Positions 46,608 through 57,900 are shown, numbered from the stretch's first letter. The stretch: DNA of 64,000 bases from Diplolepis rosae (GCA_030998225.1 JAPYXD010000742.1:124001-188000); one strand, 5' to 3'. A program made the numbers and translations. The notes: generated from the sequence alone by a model not told the origin.

Positions 46608-48501
46608 CACTGAGAAAAATATATCTTAGTTTCTTCTTTTTTTAAGACGAAATTCTCTTATAATTTATAGCACTTAAACCCCAGAACATTTTCCTATTTT
46701 TTATCGCACTTTTTCCGAAAAAACATCATATAATTTCCTACTCAAATTTCTAATTAATACTTTTGTAAAACAGTAAAATATCACTGTTTTGATTCCGGAA
46801 TTTTTACTGTTTTTTATCGGCCTTTTTCCCGTTATTGGAACACTAAAAAGTTCATATAAATTTGTCAGAATTTTTCCTCTTTTTTATCAGACTTTTTCCT
46901 TTTTTTATCAAACTTTTTCGACGCAAAAAAAGCAAAAATTTATTTTCCCTTTTATCGATCCTTTTCTCCTTCTTCCCTCTTCTCTTTACAACGTTTCTGC
47001 CTTCATTTTCCTACTTATCATTGACAACCTGTGTGAAAGGAGAAATTATTCAGACTCTTATTATCATGCACAATTATGAAACAATGTTAGTAATTATATT
47101 AGGGGAATTTGAACATTTATGTAGTAAAGCTGAAGAAATCTGAAAATAATTATGCTCCAAGCTGGGTTCGATTTCGCGCACTCGTGGTCCGTAGGCTAGA
47201 ACGTAGACCGCTGACCTGTGAAGCCATTCCAACGGCACTTCGATTATTAGTTACATGACCTGTCACACCCTGAGATGCCCCATTTTGTTACGAGATTTAC
47301 TTTGATAAACCCTACTGTTGTTGCCGAAATCGTTTCCCAACCGTAAAAAAACAAATTTGTTTTTCTAAATGTAGATTCTACATAGCGATATACAGATGGT
47401 CCTTCTTAATTAAAAACTTTATAAAGCCACTTTTTTAAAATAAAAATTTTATAAAATTAGTGACTTTTTATGAAGTCAACTTTATGAAAATCTTTATAAT
47501 AATTGTCTTTATAAAATGAGTTTTTTTATAAAAATACAAAACTTTATAAAATCACTGACTTTTATATAAAGTTTTGTCTTTTTATAAAGGTACGATTCTT
47601 TATAAAAACTCTAAACTTTGTAAAATTTTCATATACTTTTTTTATAAAGTGAACATTATAAAAAAATGTATACATTATGAGTATTAATAATGTAATTTTA
47701 TGAAAACTGAATAAATGTACCAAATTTGTATAAAGTTTTCTATTTTTATAAAGAACTTTTTTTATTAAAAGACTAAACTTTATAAAATTTTTGTATAGTT
47801 GACCTTATGAAAAGTCAGTATTTTTATGAGGATTTGTCTTTTTTATAAAAAATCGCATTTCATAAAAAGACCGGACTTTATAAAAGAGATTTCAAGTTAA
47901 CTTCATGAAAAGTCATTAATTTTATGAAGTTTTGTGTTTTCATATAAAGTAGCGTTTTATAAAAAAAGCAAAAATTTATAAATATTTTTTGAAGTTCACT
48001 TCCTCAAATAGGTACACGTACACATGTACGCTAAGTCACTTTGTACGCCAAATTACATTACTCCATTCGAGCATGACGCACGTCTGTATACACACGCACA
48101 CAAGTACACTGTTCACGCGAGCACGCCGCACACTAATGCTCGGAGTCGTATATAGTTGATGCCATCAGTCCAAAAAAAACCAGTAAAATCTGCCTTGAAC
48201 TTGAAGTTTTGATTCCGATAATTTATCGGAAATCTGACGGACCATAGAAAGTCCCATAATTTATCGGACTTTTTTAGATTCAGTTACTGTACATATTTTC
48301 TTTAAGTAAGGTACTATTTCCGTCAAAATTTAAATAACAACTTTCCTATAAAAAAAAGTAAATACTTTCATTTTTTATCCTCTTATTTCACTTTCGCAAT
48401 AGTATATACTTCATTTCAAATAGCAAATTTTCCCATTGTCTACCCCCTGAGATAAAATTCCTATAAAAAACAGGAAAAATTCAGATATATTTTTCTCAGT
48501 G
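46608..48501. mobile_element. 1.9-kb non-autonomous element with CACTGAGAAAAATATATCT ends
   Basis: The left end CACTGAGAAAAATATATCT (46608) is matched by the complementary right end AGATATATTTTTCTCAGTG ending at 48501. TA flanks both (46606-46607 and 48502-48503). No transposase is seen. The interior holds T-rich tracts with repeated TTTTTATC/CCTTTTT words (46690-46980), a TTTATAAA-rich degenerate repeat (47385-48000) and a second pyrimidine-rich part (48170-48480). It could be one large MITE or two related end sequences around unrelated DNA. Confidence 0.6.
47385..48000. repeat. Degenerate TTTATAAA-rich repeat
   Basis: About 600 bp in which TTTATAAA, CTTTATAAAA and TTTTTATAAAG recur every 15-30 bp in both orientations, alternating with GTCTTTT, GACTTTT and GAAGTCAAC. 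No fixed unit length is obvious. Many inverted pairs allow a large secondary structure. No coding frame. Confidence 0.7.
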
Positions 48502-48547
48502 TAGGTATACTGCAAACCTCAATGTATAATTTTTTATAAGATAATTT

Positions 48548-48752
48548 TGTAACGGGGTAGAGGAAATATATATATAAATTCCTAATATTTATATAGTATG
48601 CGTGAAATATACTGCAGGACTTCTTTATTATATAATAGACCTAACGTGGTCAAAAGTACTAAAAGAACTGACTCCCTTTCACAAGAGATGCGTTGGCCAA
48701 GGCCCTTCCCGAACCGACTGTAGAGTGGGGGAGGATATATGTTTCCGTTACA
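48548..48752 (-). repeat. Gypsy 3' LTR
   Basis: 205 bp, matching 57922-58126. Begins TGTAACGGGGTAGA and ends CTTCCGTTACA-like on the plus strand; the TGTAAC ends are short inverted repeats. Located downstream of env on the minus strand, hence the 3' LTR. Confidence 0.95.
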
Positions 48753-48763
48753 ATCCCCCCTTT
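48753..48763 (-). other. Polypurine tract of gypsy element
   Basis: The minus strand reads AAAGGGGGGAT directly before the 3' LTR, the expected plus-strand primer position. Confidence 0.8.
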
Positions 48764-48920
48764 ATAGTGGGTTTAGTCTCTAAACCCTTTTGTTGGGTCT
48801 TATTTTAACATTAGCAGTCTTAATAGTACAATCCATATTACTTATTTCCGTAGGTGCTGTAGGTGCAGGAGTATAATGCACAGTTGGAGCTGCGGTTACT
48901 GTTGTTTTTACGCAAAATAT

Positions 48921-49345
48921 TCAAATTTTCCGAGGGACAAATTTACGAAGTAGTTCGACGATACCACATTTGTAACCCGCAAAAATTAAGATAGTTCCGA
49001 TCGCACCGTAGCATAAGTACTGTAACCAGGTAGTAGCCTGTTCAGTCCAGCTTCTCGTTCGCCTGTCTCTACTGACCTTGTCAACGGCATTTTCGATGTC
49101 ATCGATTGTTTGTTTTAAATTATTTAAATTTAAAGGCTTGATTTCCTGCGTTAGTGGTATCAGTTTTTCTTTAACAGAATCTAATTGCTTATCAGTATAC
49201 GGTAGGGACAAGTTTTTCTTATATTTTATTTCTCCCACTAAAGATTCTGTAGTGCTTAATTTTAATACAATATTCAATCCATTCAAAATACATTTATCGT
49301 TGCTAGTGATCTTCGTTGGACCTTGAATTCTATTTTTTTGCTGAC
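48921..49345 (-). pseudogene. Env C-terminal part with transmembrane segment
   Basis: The downstream frame of the envelope gene, separated from the main env frame by a one-base frameshift in a seven-A run (49332-49338). It has a heptad-like acidic/leucine-rich region (residues about 35-70 of the 121-codon open part) and a hydrophobic membrane segment, YLCYGAIGTILIFAGY, near the end. A short basic tail (LLRKFVPRKI) follows before the stop at 48921. This is the membrane anchor and cytoplasmic tail expected of an errantivirus fusion protein. Confidence 0.8.
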
Positions 49346-50439
49346 ATCAGATACGTAGGTTGGATTCGTTTACACATTCTTGTTTTTCCATAAGTTTTAC
49401 ATGTGTCTAGAGCCGTTTTGTCGGTAGGTACGTATGTAGTGTGTCCCTGTCCCATGAACAAGTATTCGTAGTCTGGGATTATGGCAAGGAAAACCGAACT
49501 GATTTGTTTGGGGATAGGTATTAAGTGCTTCATTCCATAGGTCTCGGTTTCCGGGATAGGAATGTGAATAGAGTACACAAATCGATTCTTTGCGATGGCT
49601 ACGTTCACTATTGAGATGTCGATGATATGCTGAAAGTTTGATTCTTTCAAAGGAATGGTATATTTGACGTTCAGCTTTTCTTCAAATTCTTTCATCTCAA
49701 GTATAAGGATGTCTGGTGTTAGAAGTTGGGGATGAACTATTCCATTTTTCCCGTCATTCATTGCATTTATCAGGAGGTTGATGTCTTCACTCAATTCATC
49801 GACTATCATCATGCAAACCATTATTTGGTTGGCAATGGCTAAATTTTGTGTATTTTTGTTGGTTCCGTTAGCCAGTTGATTAAGACGATTAACGTTTTCC
49901 TTACTGTGTAGTTCAAGCGTGTTGAGATCAGTAGAAGCAGAATTTAATAGTAATTTTATTACCTTGGTCTGGTTAGAAATTTCAGTTGATAGAATGGTAT
50001 TATCTTTGAATAGTTTATCTAGCTCATTATTAATGTAATTCATATCATTTTTACTCAGAGTACCAAAAAGTGTTTTCGAGACATCTCCTATGAAGTTGAA
50101 AAATCCTCTTTTATTTCGTTTTTTACCCAAAAGTTGGTTCAAAAGGCCTCTTTGTTTGTCTAGCCTTTGAATCCTTGATTGAATTAGATTCAACTCAAAT
50201 CGTTCCAGACAGTCATCACACTGATATGAACCGGTGGCAAAAGCGCTTTGCAATGACCCAAGCCTATCGTCAATGTCGTTGGTCCCTACACCACGGATGA
50301 TGTTCCAGGTGTCATGGTAGAGTTGAGCCTGCCCCAATTCTTCTGAGTAAATAGTTACCCCGGTCAGGCCTGTTGTGATGATCTCCGCCGATATTATCTT
50401 CAGTAGCCATAATAGAATTAGTGTCGTCATCTGGAACAT
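49330..50439 (-). pseudogene. Errantivirus-like envelope protein, truncated by frameshift (369 aa)
   Basis: Begins MFQMTTLILLWLLKIISAE, a signal peptide. A dibasic cleavage motif RNKR near residue 110 precedes a hydrophobic GFFNFIGDVSKTLFG segment like the fusion peptide of insect retrovirus Env and baculovirus F-type proteins. Several N-X-S/T sites follow (NQT, NGT) and paired cysteines (CDDC near residue 75). The frame ends at a stop just past LMSAKK, before the membrane anchor, which continues in another frame at 49345-48921. The env ATG overlaps the integrase stop as TAATG (50437-50441). In this group env is normally made from a spliced RNA. Family role: host-cell membrane fusion; this copy is broken. 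Confidence 0.85.
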
Positions 50440-51683
50440 TATTTATAGTAAGGCATAAGCTGATTTGCATGAATGCGAATTCTTTTGTTATTAAATAGTA
50501 TTGTATAATTATTATTTTCTTGGTGTTCCACGATAACTGCCGGTCCTTTCCATGAGGGAGACAGTTTGTTCTCTGGGTGGTTATTGATGAACTTGACTAA
50601 ATCCCCCGGTTCGCAGACACCTTGTGGTATGGAAATTTTTGAATCTTGGAGCTTTTTGTATTTAATTTTCTGTATCTCTATTTTCTCTTTTGCCTTCTGT
50701 AAGTAGTGTTCGTGCCTTCGTTTCCAAAGGTTTACCTCTCTGCCGAAGGTTAGTTGGAATGGCGAGTATCCGGTACCTTCGTTTTTCATAGTGTTGTATG
50801 CCATACAAATTATTTTCAAATTTTGATCCCATTCGGTGCTATGATCCTCGATACTGGTTTTTAATAAATTCTTAATTGTTGAATGGGCTCTTTCAAGTGC
50901 TCCATTGCTCTGTGGGTGATACGCTGTTGTCTTTATGTGCTTAGTCCTAAACATGTTTTCAAAGTTCTGTATCAGATCAGATACAAAGTTTTGTCCCTGA
51001 TCTGTTAGGATATTCCTGGGTGCTCCGAATAGGTATATGTAATAGTCAAATAAGCCTTCTATAATGTTTTCGGATGCTATGTTTTTCAGAGGTATCAGGG
51101 TTAAGTACTTTGTGAGCATATCTTGAATGCTGAGGAAATATTCGTTTCCTGAAAGTGTCACGGGCAAGGGTCCGAAAATGTCCATTGCTATTTTGTCGTT
51201 AGGGTTGACCGGTGTATCTGGAATGATTGCTTCACATTGTGTTTTAATTCTAACTGTCTTTTGTAATTGGCAAACCGGACATCGTTTGATGTAGTGAATG
51301 ATTTCTTGCTCCATATTTTTCCATTCTCCTAGTGTTCTTGCTCGTTCAATAGTTTTGTTTTCCCCAAAATGTTGTGCCGTAATAGACCCATGTGATTCCC
51401 TTATGATTTCTTCTTTTTCCTGTCGAGTGAGCTCTGTACGTGGGGTGTAGCACGTGTGAAACTGTTGTTCTTTGTTTTTATTGCTCAGGAAGTTAAGGTA
51501 GTCTTGTATTTTCATCTTTTCTAAAGGCGTAATCGTTGGGTCAACGAAGTGGTAACCTGTAATGGTTAGTTTGGTGGTCAATGCCTCTTGGTTAATTCTG
51601 TCTAATATTGCTAACCACTGAGTCTCATTAAATGGAGGTAATGTATATCGAGATGTTTCCGTTCCTTTGATATCGTGCGCCAA
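50439..51683 (-). pseudogene. Gypsy integrase (414 codons open)
   Basis: HHCC zinc domain: HGSITAQHFG with CPVC downstream (residues about 95-140). Catalytic core: MDIFGPLP (first Asp), LTDQGQNFVS (second Asp), HPQSNGALERAHSTIK (Glu), with the spacing of the retroviral D,D-35-E domain. A C-terminal region with PSWKGPAVIVE and a final HANQLMPYYK ends at TAA 50439. The 5' overlap with the RNase H frame (51611-51683) shows a one-base frameshift; upstream the polyprotein would have been continuous. It would insert the DNA copy into the genome. Confidence 0.88.
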
Positions 51684-52535
51684 AGTTTTCCTCCTGCATT
51701 AGGTTTATTACTTACTCTACTAGGCACTCTGTTGGTAATACATTTTTTATATTCCCTAATCAAGTTTTCTCTTTCGTCAGTTAGTCCTTCCTCATCTGAG
51801 ATGAGCTGGTCTGCATCCATGCGCCGTTCTATACAGCTGCTAGACGCATCGGTTATGCCTGGAAGTTGCGAGCTTGCAGGTAGTTGTGAGCTGATTGATG
51901 ATTCTTCTTGAGACTCCTCGCTAGAGGTTTCGCTATTTCCTGTATTTCCTTCCGGATATTCGGACGTTTCTCTTATACTACTTTCCTCATCTATTACTGG
52001 AAATAATCTGGACAAACAATCTGCAGCTTTGTTTTCCTTTCCCTTGACGTGTTCAACAACGTATTGGTACTGTTCTAGGTGAAGCCTCCATCGTAACAGT
52101 CGTGAAGAGGGATCTTTCATTTTATGTAACCATATCAATGCTTGGTGGTCAGTTTGAATGTTGAACGTTCTGCCCAGAAGGTATTGTCTCAGTCTTTTGC
52201 ATGCCCAAACTATTGCTAACAGCTCCTCCGTTGTATTATAATTGATTTCAGCATTATTTAGTGTCCTGGATATATAACAACAGGGGTGTCCATTTTGTGA
52301 TAAAACTGCTCCTAATCCAACGTTGGATGCGTCCGTTGTCAACGTAAACTTTTCCTTGTAATCTGGGAATCTCAATACTGGTGCTGTACATAGTAATTCC
52401 TTTATTGTATCAAAAGACTTTTGACAATCCATCGTCCAATTGAAAGGGGTTTCCTTTTGTGTTAAGTTCGTAAGTGATTTACCGACGTGATCAAAATTTT
52501 TTATACACTTCCTATCGTATCCTGAAGTCCTAGGA
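51611..52535 (-). pseudogene. Gypsy RNase H and pol linker
   Basis: NFDHVGKSLTNLTQKETPFNW precedes the RNase H: LTTDASNVGLGAVLSQ (Asp), ELLAIVWACKRLRQYL (Glu), IQTDHQALIWLH (Asp) and NKAADCLSRL. After this comes a Ser/Glu-rich linker (EESQEESSISSQLPASSQ) before the integrase. It is out of frame with RT (shift near 52535, one base missing) and with integrase (shift near 51650). Confidence 0.87.
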
Positions 52536-53607
52536 AGCTTTGGATTTGAGTGACGTTCTGCGGTGTTTTGAAAGCTCTCACTGCCTGTATCTTTGCAGGG
52601 TTGGGTTTCACGCCATCCTTGGTTATTAAATGTCCCAGATATTCAAGTTCCGGTCGCAAATACTCACACTTGTCTGGTTGGAGTTTGAGTCCCGTTTTCT
52701 GTAATCTCTCAAAAACATCAATTATGTTCTTGTTGCGTTCTTGAAAGATGGAGCCAAATACCACAATGTCATCCAGGTAAACGAAACCTTGTTTCCCTAT
52801 CAATCCTCTCAAAGCATTGTCCATCATTCTCTGAAAGCTTGCAGGAGCGTTTTTAAGCCCGAAGGGCATTCGGTTAAATTCAAAATGTCCCTCTGGTGTT
52901 GAGAACGTAGTATATTTTTTTGATTCTTCGCTTAACGAAATGTGGTGAAATCCTGAACTCAGGTCAAAAGCAGAAAAGAATTTTGCTTTCCCTAATTGAT
53001 CCGAAATCTCGTCGATAACAGGCAAAGGGTACGCGTCTTGTTCTGTGTCTTCGTTTATCTTTCTGAAGTCGATTACTATGCGCCATTTCTTCTTTCCAGA
53101 CGCATCTTCCTTTTTTGGAACGACCCAAATAGGTGAATTAAATGGTGAAATGGAGTCCCTTATTATAACATTTTCTTTCAAGTCATTTATTTGTTTTTTT
53201 ATTTCCTCTTTATGACATTCGCGGGGTCGGTAAGATTTTGTGTTCACTATTTTGCCTGTCTTCAATGTTATTTCATGTTCTACCAGGTCAGTACCTGGGA
53301 ACGAATCACCTTCAAGGTTATAAATGTCGTTGTATCCTACTATTATTTCCCACAGATTGGAACGATCGCTTTCCTCTAAATGGTCCAGTCTGGTTTTCTT
53401 TAATAAATCCTGAATCCTCTTTGCCTGATCTCCTCCTGAGGTGTTGAAATTGATTCTACTTATTTCTTTGATTTCCTCTATTTCTTCATAATCTAAATGT
53501 TGTGGTATCTTTAATGGGTTTTTTTCCATAATTGCATAAAGGTACCACAACTTCTCTGTTTTTTATTCTGTACATCCCATCAGGGATTGATTCGTGGTTT
53601 TCTATAT
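52501..53607 (-). pseudogene. Gypsy reverse transcriptase
   Basis: Open over 349 codons (53550-52501). Motifs in order: SPFNSPIWVVPKKE, WRIVIDFRKINEDT, FSAFDLSSGFHHI (catalytic Asp), RMPFGLKNAPASFQRMM, and GFVYLDDIVVF with the YLDD box about residue 258. EYLGHLITKDGVKPNPAKI lies in the connection. The short N-terminal stretch up to the insertion at 53607 is in a different frame, joined through a seven-A run at about 53519-53525 with one extra A. The C-terminal end shifts out of frame near 52535. It would copy element RNA. Confidence 0.9.
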
Positions 53608-53620
53608 ATCGATACCCACG

Positions 53621-53810
53621 TTCTAATATGTCGTATCCCACAAAATTCGAGAAATTGACTTTTTTTGAAAAATGGATTAATAATAATGTTTTACAGCTTA
53701 TATTAAAATCTTGGGAGTCAAATTATTTATTTAATATTTTTAAATAAATATTCTAATATGTCGTATCCCACATGCTGATTTTCACGAATTCTAATATGTC
53801 GTATCCCACA
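53621..53810. repeat. Subterminal 22-bp motif, three direct copies
   Basis: The motif starting TTCTAATATGTCGTATCCCA and ending CA occurs exactly at 53621-53642, 53751-53772 and 53789-53810. A fourth exact copy, inverted, is at 55408-55429. Perfect conservation of 22 bases in otherwise AT-rich decayed DNA suggests recent origin or a protein-binding function such as transposase recognition. Confidence 0.93.
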
Positions 53811-53900
53811 TCAAATTGGTTAAGTCAGCGCCAGCGATGTGACAGTCAATTTTTATTTTGTGAATAGTCTTAAGTTTATTTTAAGAAATTATTTAATAAA

Positions 53901-54372
53901 ATGAGTAAGAAGGTAATTACAAATAATATTTTTACAATTCCAATTAAATCTAGAGCATCCGCTGAAACCTCTGTTTGTAGATCGATTAAAAATAACTAAA
54001 AGTAAATGGCAACAATTACAGGCATTAAAAAAAGTGTTGCTGAGAGATACACACTGCTTCTATGATAATATAAAATATATTGATGATACTGACTCTGCTT
54101 CTGACCAATCTCCATCAATAAAAAATTTGGAAGCCGAGAGTAAAAATATAGTTAAGGTAACTGAAAAGATTAAGAGTAAGAAACGAAAAGCTAATCAAGT
54201 TAATCTTGCTGTTAAAAGCAAAGTACTGCGTACTAATAATAGATTTATAAAACCTGAAGATAATGATATTAATTATAAAAAAAATTGTGATAATACCAGA
54301 CGAAAGAGGACAAGAAATTTTCAACAATCTCAGCAAGAAAATGTACTTGAAGTAAAAAAAAAAAAAAATTAA
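53901..54372 (+). pseudogene. Unrecognised basic protein frame in the nested element
   Basis: ATG at 53901 (MSKKVITNNIFTIPIKS...) opens a 32-codon frame. A second frame, open from 53917 and running to 54372, reads ...LEHPLKPLFVDRLKITKS, then WQQLQALKKVLLRDTHCFYD and a Ser/Asp-rich stretch, then strongly basic clusters (KSKKRKANQ, RRKRTRN) and ends KKKKN. The two may be one protein broken by a one-base indel near 53940, or a two-exon gene. The basic clusters suggest nuclear localisation or DNA binding. No family recognised; it is the only coding candidate in the element. Confidence 0.4.
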
Positions 54373-54536
54373 GAGTACTTAAAATGAAAAATAAATGATT
54401 TAAGCAATATTAAAGATAGTAAAAATAAAATGTATCAATAATGTTATATTATAATAATTATGAATTAAACAATACAAAATAAGAGAGAAAAATGTTATGT
54501 ATGGGATGAAACAATATTTAATTATAAAACGATTAA

Positions 54537-55201
54537 GGTAGTACGATCACGAAAATTAAACTTCAGGCTAAAATAGATAATTTTGCTTTCAAGAATAGCA
54601 ATATTATTATGGAAGTGCTAATTTGAATGAGAAAAGATTATTTTTCATGAAAAAAATTTAAAACACAAAAAAATAATTTTATCAATAAATTTTATTTTTG
54701 CCCAAACTTATTTTCTTATCGCTTCGAGCCAAATTTTTAAAAATGATGCGATTTTAATAAATCACGGTTCATTTTTTTAGCAAAAAGATCCTCTACAACT
54801 TGACGGTTTCCGATTTTTGAAAATGGATTCTTTAATGGCTGAAATTATAAAAAAACAATTTTTCAAAACAAAATTTTTATAAACAAATTGCTGTATTTGA
54901 TGATAATTAATTCAATTTCAAAAATAGGAAACGGTCAAGTTGTAGAGAATCTTTCTTCTAAAAAAATGAACCGTGATTTATTAGAATCGCATCATTTTTA
55001 AAAATTTGGCTCGAAGCGATAAGAAAATAAGTTTGGGCAAAAATAAAATTTATTAATAACATTATTTTTTTGCGTTTCAAATTTTTTTCATAAAAAATAA
55101 TCTTTTCTTTTTCAAATTAGCTCTTCAATAATAATATTGCTATTCTTGAAAGCAAAATTATCTATTTTTGCCTGAAGTTTAATATTCTTGATCGTACTAC
55201 C
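54537..55201. mobile_element. 665-bp foldback element, copy 1 (nested)
   Basis: Long palindrome with ends GGTAGTACGATCACG and CTTGATCGTACTACC, flanked by TTAA on both sides (54533-54536 and 55202-55205). The arms of roughly 280-300 bp pair over GCCCAAACTTATTTTCTTAT, CGCTTCGAGCCAAATTTTT and other stretches. No coding frame. Same length and flanks as the copy at 58233-58897. TTAA flanks are the piggyBac preference; a TA target would also fit. Confidence 0.9.
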
Positions 55202-55447
55202 TTAAATCAATTTCTTTTCTCAAATACATTTTAATTTTTTCTTCTTGCGTAACCCACATAAATATCATAAAATTTATTTAAATAATTTTTTTTGCTTTAA
55301 TTATTATTGTTTATGCATTTTTATGAACGTATAAAACAAAAATTTGTTTATATTTATTTATTTGTGCTAACAAGACGTTTTTATCGTTTCCTGAAAAATT
55401 TTCCAAATGTGGGATACGACATATTAGAACGTGGGTATCGATATATA

Positions 55448-56082
55448 TCTTGATCCTTGTCCGCTACTTGTATCGTAGTTACCTGTGTTGTGTTTCCCGA
55501 GACAAATGTTCCGTCTTCATAAAGGGGCAATTTTTGGTTATCAATGTGAAGAAAGTCTTTACTTATAATATATCTATCGAATGCATTCAGGAATGGCATT
55601 TCGATGATACCTTCCTATGGTAAGGGGAAATCGTTGTCTATAACGTGAAATAAATGCAATTTTCCTAGATATGCTATTTTTACTGCGTGATATGAGTAGT
55701 TAATATCTCTCCCCATAGCAAAACGCTTTTTCAACTGAAATGGTTTTCTTTCCGTGGGTACTTCAGAGCTTTTTATGAGATTAATAGCAGCTCCTGAGTC
55801 TATTAAATGTCTGTAGGTACGTCCGTCAGAGTGTTTTCCGTGTATGGAGCGAAATCGTCCGCTGATTGCTGAAAGTCTGCAGACTCCTCGTAGTAGTCTA
55901 TTTCCTTCTGCTCTCCCGGTGTTAATTCGTAGGATTCTAGTGGGCCCTGTATGACCTCCAGCTCCTGTATTTTCCTGACCTCCGGTGGTCTTTTCTGGAC
56001 TGTAACGTTTCGAAAACCCTGTTGTTTTGATTTTAGATAGCATTGTTTTTCCAAATGACCCATTTTCTTGCAGAAGTTGCAA
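55448..56082 (-). pseudogene. Gypsy protease region (pol frame)
   Basis: In the -1 frame relative to gag and overlapping its last 280 bases, the arrangement used for ribosomal frameshifting in gypsy elements. RHLIDSGAAINLIKS holds the aspartic protease D-S-G. A TAG at 55615-55617 interrupts the frame after NDFPLP; it is open again beyond (MPFLNAFDRYIIS...) until the nested insertion at about 55443. The protease would process the polyprotein. Confidence 0.82.
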
Positions 56083-57239
56083 GTCATTTGCGTCCTCAGT
56101 TGTAAAGGTAGCCTGTGGTTCGCAGAATCATAGGGTTGGTTCCGCATTTGTGACTGTGGAATTCGGTTCACAGTCGCAGGTCTGTTGCCCGTGGGCGGTC
56201 TTAGACTACTTGGTGATGGCCGGTGGGTCGTAGAGACTTTCACACGTAGACGTTCCTTACACCATACTTCTGCTTCCAGTGCCTCCTGTAGAGCTTGGTT
56301 CAGTGTTCTAGGTTTTAAGGGTCGCACTTGATGACTTATCTCATCTCGCAAATTCATTGCGTACCTTTTTGTAGCCGATTTTTCCTCCATCTGAAGAGCT
56401 AATTTCCTCTCTATTCCAGATGAATATTTTGATTGAATTGTATAAATCAATTCATTATCCGCGCTCCTAAATTTTTGATTGTAGAATTGAACTGAGTCTT
56501 GATTTTGCCGGATTGACTCAAGTTTGCTCCGACACGTTTCCAGCGTCGTTGTAGTGCCTAAATTCGTCTTTAACGTGTTATAGAGGTCATCGTAACTACT
56601 AATAGGACAGTGTCGGATTGCTCTTTTGGCATTTCCAACTATCTTTTCTGTTAAGATATAGTCTAATAGTAAACCAGGTTGAGAGCATCGGATCTTAGCA
56701 CGCTTCACGGTATTGATGAAGTCATGTACCCCAACGTCATCTTGGCCGTTGAGAACCTCTACAGTGCGTATAAGTTCTGTAGCGTGGGAAAGCGGTTCGT
56801 TTTCCCTCGGAGACACCGCTTGTAGAGTATTTCTCGGGAAGGCATGTGCAGGTGTTAGAGATGGACTTGCGTGTGCGCCGGATGCGCTGGGTGTTGTCGA
56901 GTCGAAGGAATTCAGTGGTTGCATACCGTTCCCTCTTGGTCTAACCGGACCACCCGCTGTTAGAATGGTTTTGGGCGGCAGTGGCGGTGTCGTTTCCTCG
57001 CCTGACGACTCCTGATGATGCAAGAGTTCATTGGACTCATCCTCCGTGACCAATGCATTGTTGATCTGAGCGAGATTTCTGATTTCGTCCGCTCGCTTCA
57101 GATTTTCTGCATTTAGAGTTTACATACCGGTTTCAATCCTGCTTTGCTTATCCTCAATTAGCTGTAACTTACTCAGGATAAGGGACAAAGTATCCTGATT
57201 CATTTTTGATGATTCTTCTACAGGGTTCTCGAGCGGCAT
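55803..57239 (-). pseudogene. Gypsy gag, one nonsense codon
   Basis: Likely start is ATG 57237-57239 (MPLENPVEESSKMNQ); the open frame extends further upstream but without a better ATG. TAA at 57120-57122 interrupts after about 39 codons. The rest is open to 55803 (416 codons). The capsid-like region includes LIRTVEVLNGQDDVGVHDFI and ISSYDDLYNTLKTNLG. A CCHC zinc knuckle CNFCKKMGHLEKQC lies near the C-terminus, followed by an acidic tail. Gag assembles the particle and packages RNA. Confidence 0.85.
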
Positions 57240-57900
57240 GGTGATAGACGAGCTGTCAGAATCCGTAGAACTGTCTGTTTGTGTGTGGTATTGTGTACTT
57301 AAATTTTCCCTATATGCGTAGAACGCCAGGTTTGATCTTAACTGCGAGTGTCGGGTGTGTGTGTCGCGAACGCGCAACAATGTTTAATTTTGATCAAATA
57401 TTTTATTTTTAAAGTCTTCACTTGCGGGATCGTGCCACAACAATGCCTCAAGGTTAATTCAGAGTACTTCGTTGACTTTTATTATCGGTGGCAGAGCTTG
57501 CGAGCACGCGAAGTATACCAACGCCTAAAGTTACTCAATTTGAGTAACTGCACAAATTTTCTACCTTATTTTCTAAATTCACTGCTTACTTGGAAATTTC
57601 TGCTGCTTAATGCTGCTTGAAAGGTTGTTCCGCTGCTTACTGCTGCTTGGAGAATTGTTGTTCTGCTGCTTACTGCTTCTGGGCACTTCTTTTTCTGAGT
57701 CTTACTGTCCTGTTTGACAAGCTCTAGGTTTTTACCGTTATAATAACGCACCCAATTATTCCGTTTACGGGCTATACCGTAGTAATAGTCCGGAGTGCTT
57801 GATTAACCACCGTAGTGATTTCCGTTGTCCAAGTTTTCATCCAAAGATAGGGTAGTTTGATCAATAAATCACTCCGTAGAGTCGAGATCGTTTACTCCTA
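57240..57900 (-). other. Gypsy 5' leader
   Basis: Untranslated region between the primer-binding site and gag. It contains short GCTGCTT/CTGCTTACTGCTGCTTG repeats (57580-57680). A donor site for the spliced env RNA would be expected here or early in gag; none can be assigned by eye. Confidence 0.5.

Larger units (their letters stand above)
53608..55443. mobile_element. Unclassified DNA element nested in gypsy pol (~1.8 kb)
   Basis: Interrupts the gypsy polyprotein between protease and RT. Ends are inverted repeats of about 35-40 bp: TATCGATACCCACG then TTCTAATATGTCGTATCCCA on the left, with the complement at 55408-55443. Flanking TATA on each side may be the target duplication, but the ends are themselves AT-rich, so its length is not certain. 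Contents: three direct copies of a 22-bp motif at the left end and one inverted at the right, a basic reading frame near the left, and a nested 665-bp foldback. No DDE or other transposase motif recognised. Confidence 0.8.

Noticed and set aside
46789..47143. Overlapping frames rich in Phe/Leu (FFLFFIRLFPFF-like)
   Set aside because: They are translations of T-rich low-complexity DNA; not membrane proteins on this evidence.
47165..47250. tRNA-like sequence on the minus strand (GGCTTCACAGGTCAGCGG with a GGTCT/GGACC stem)
   Set aside because: The anticodon loop would be far too long and the T arm does not pair; at most a decayed tRNA-derived repeat.
49330..53525. Programmed ribosomal frameshifting at the A7 runs
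   Set aside because: Both breaks require a +1 change, not the -1 slip expected at A-rich slippery sites, and other lesions show that the copy is dead.
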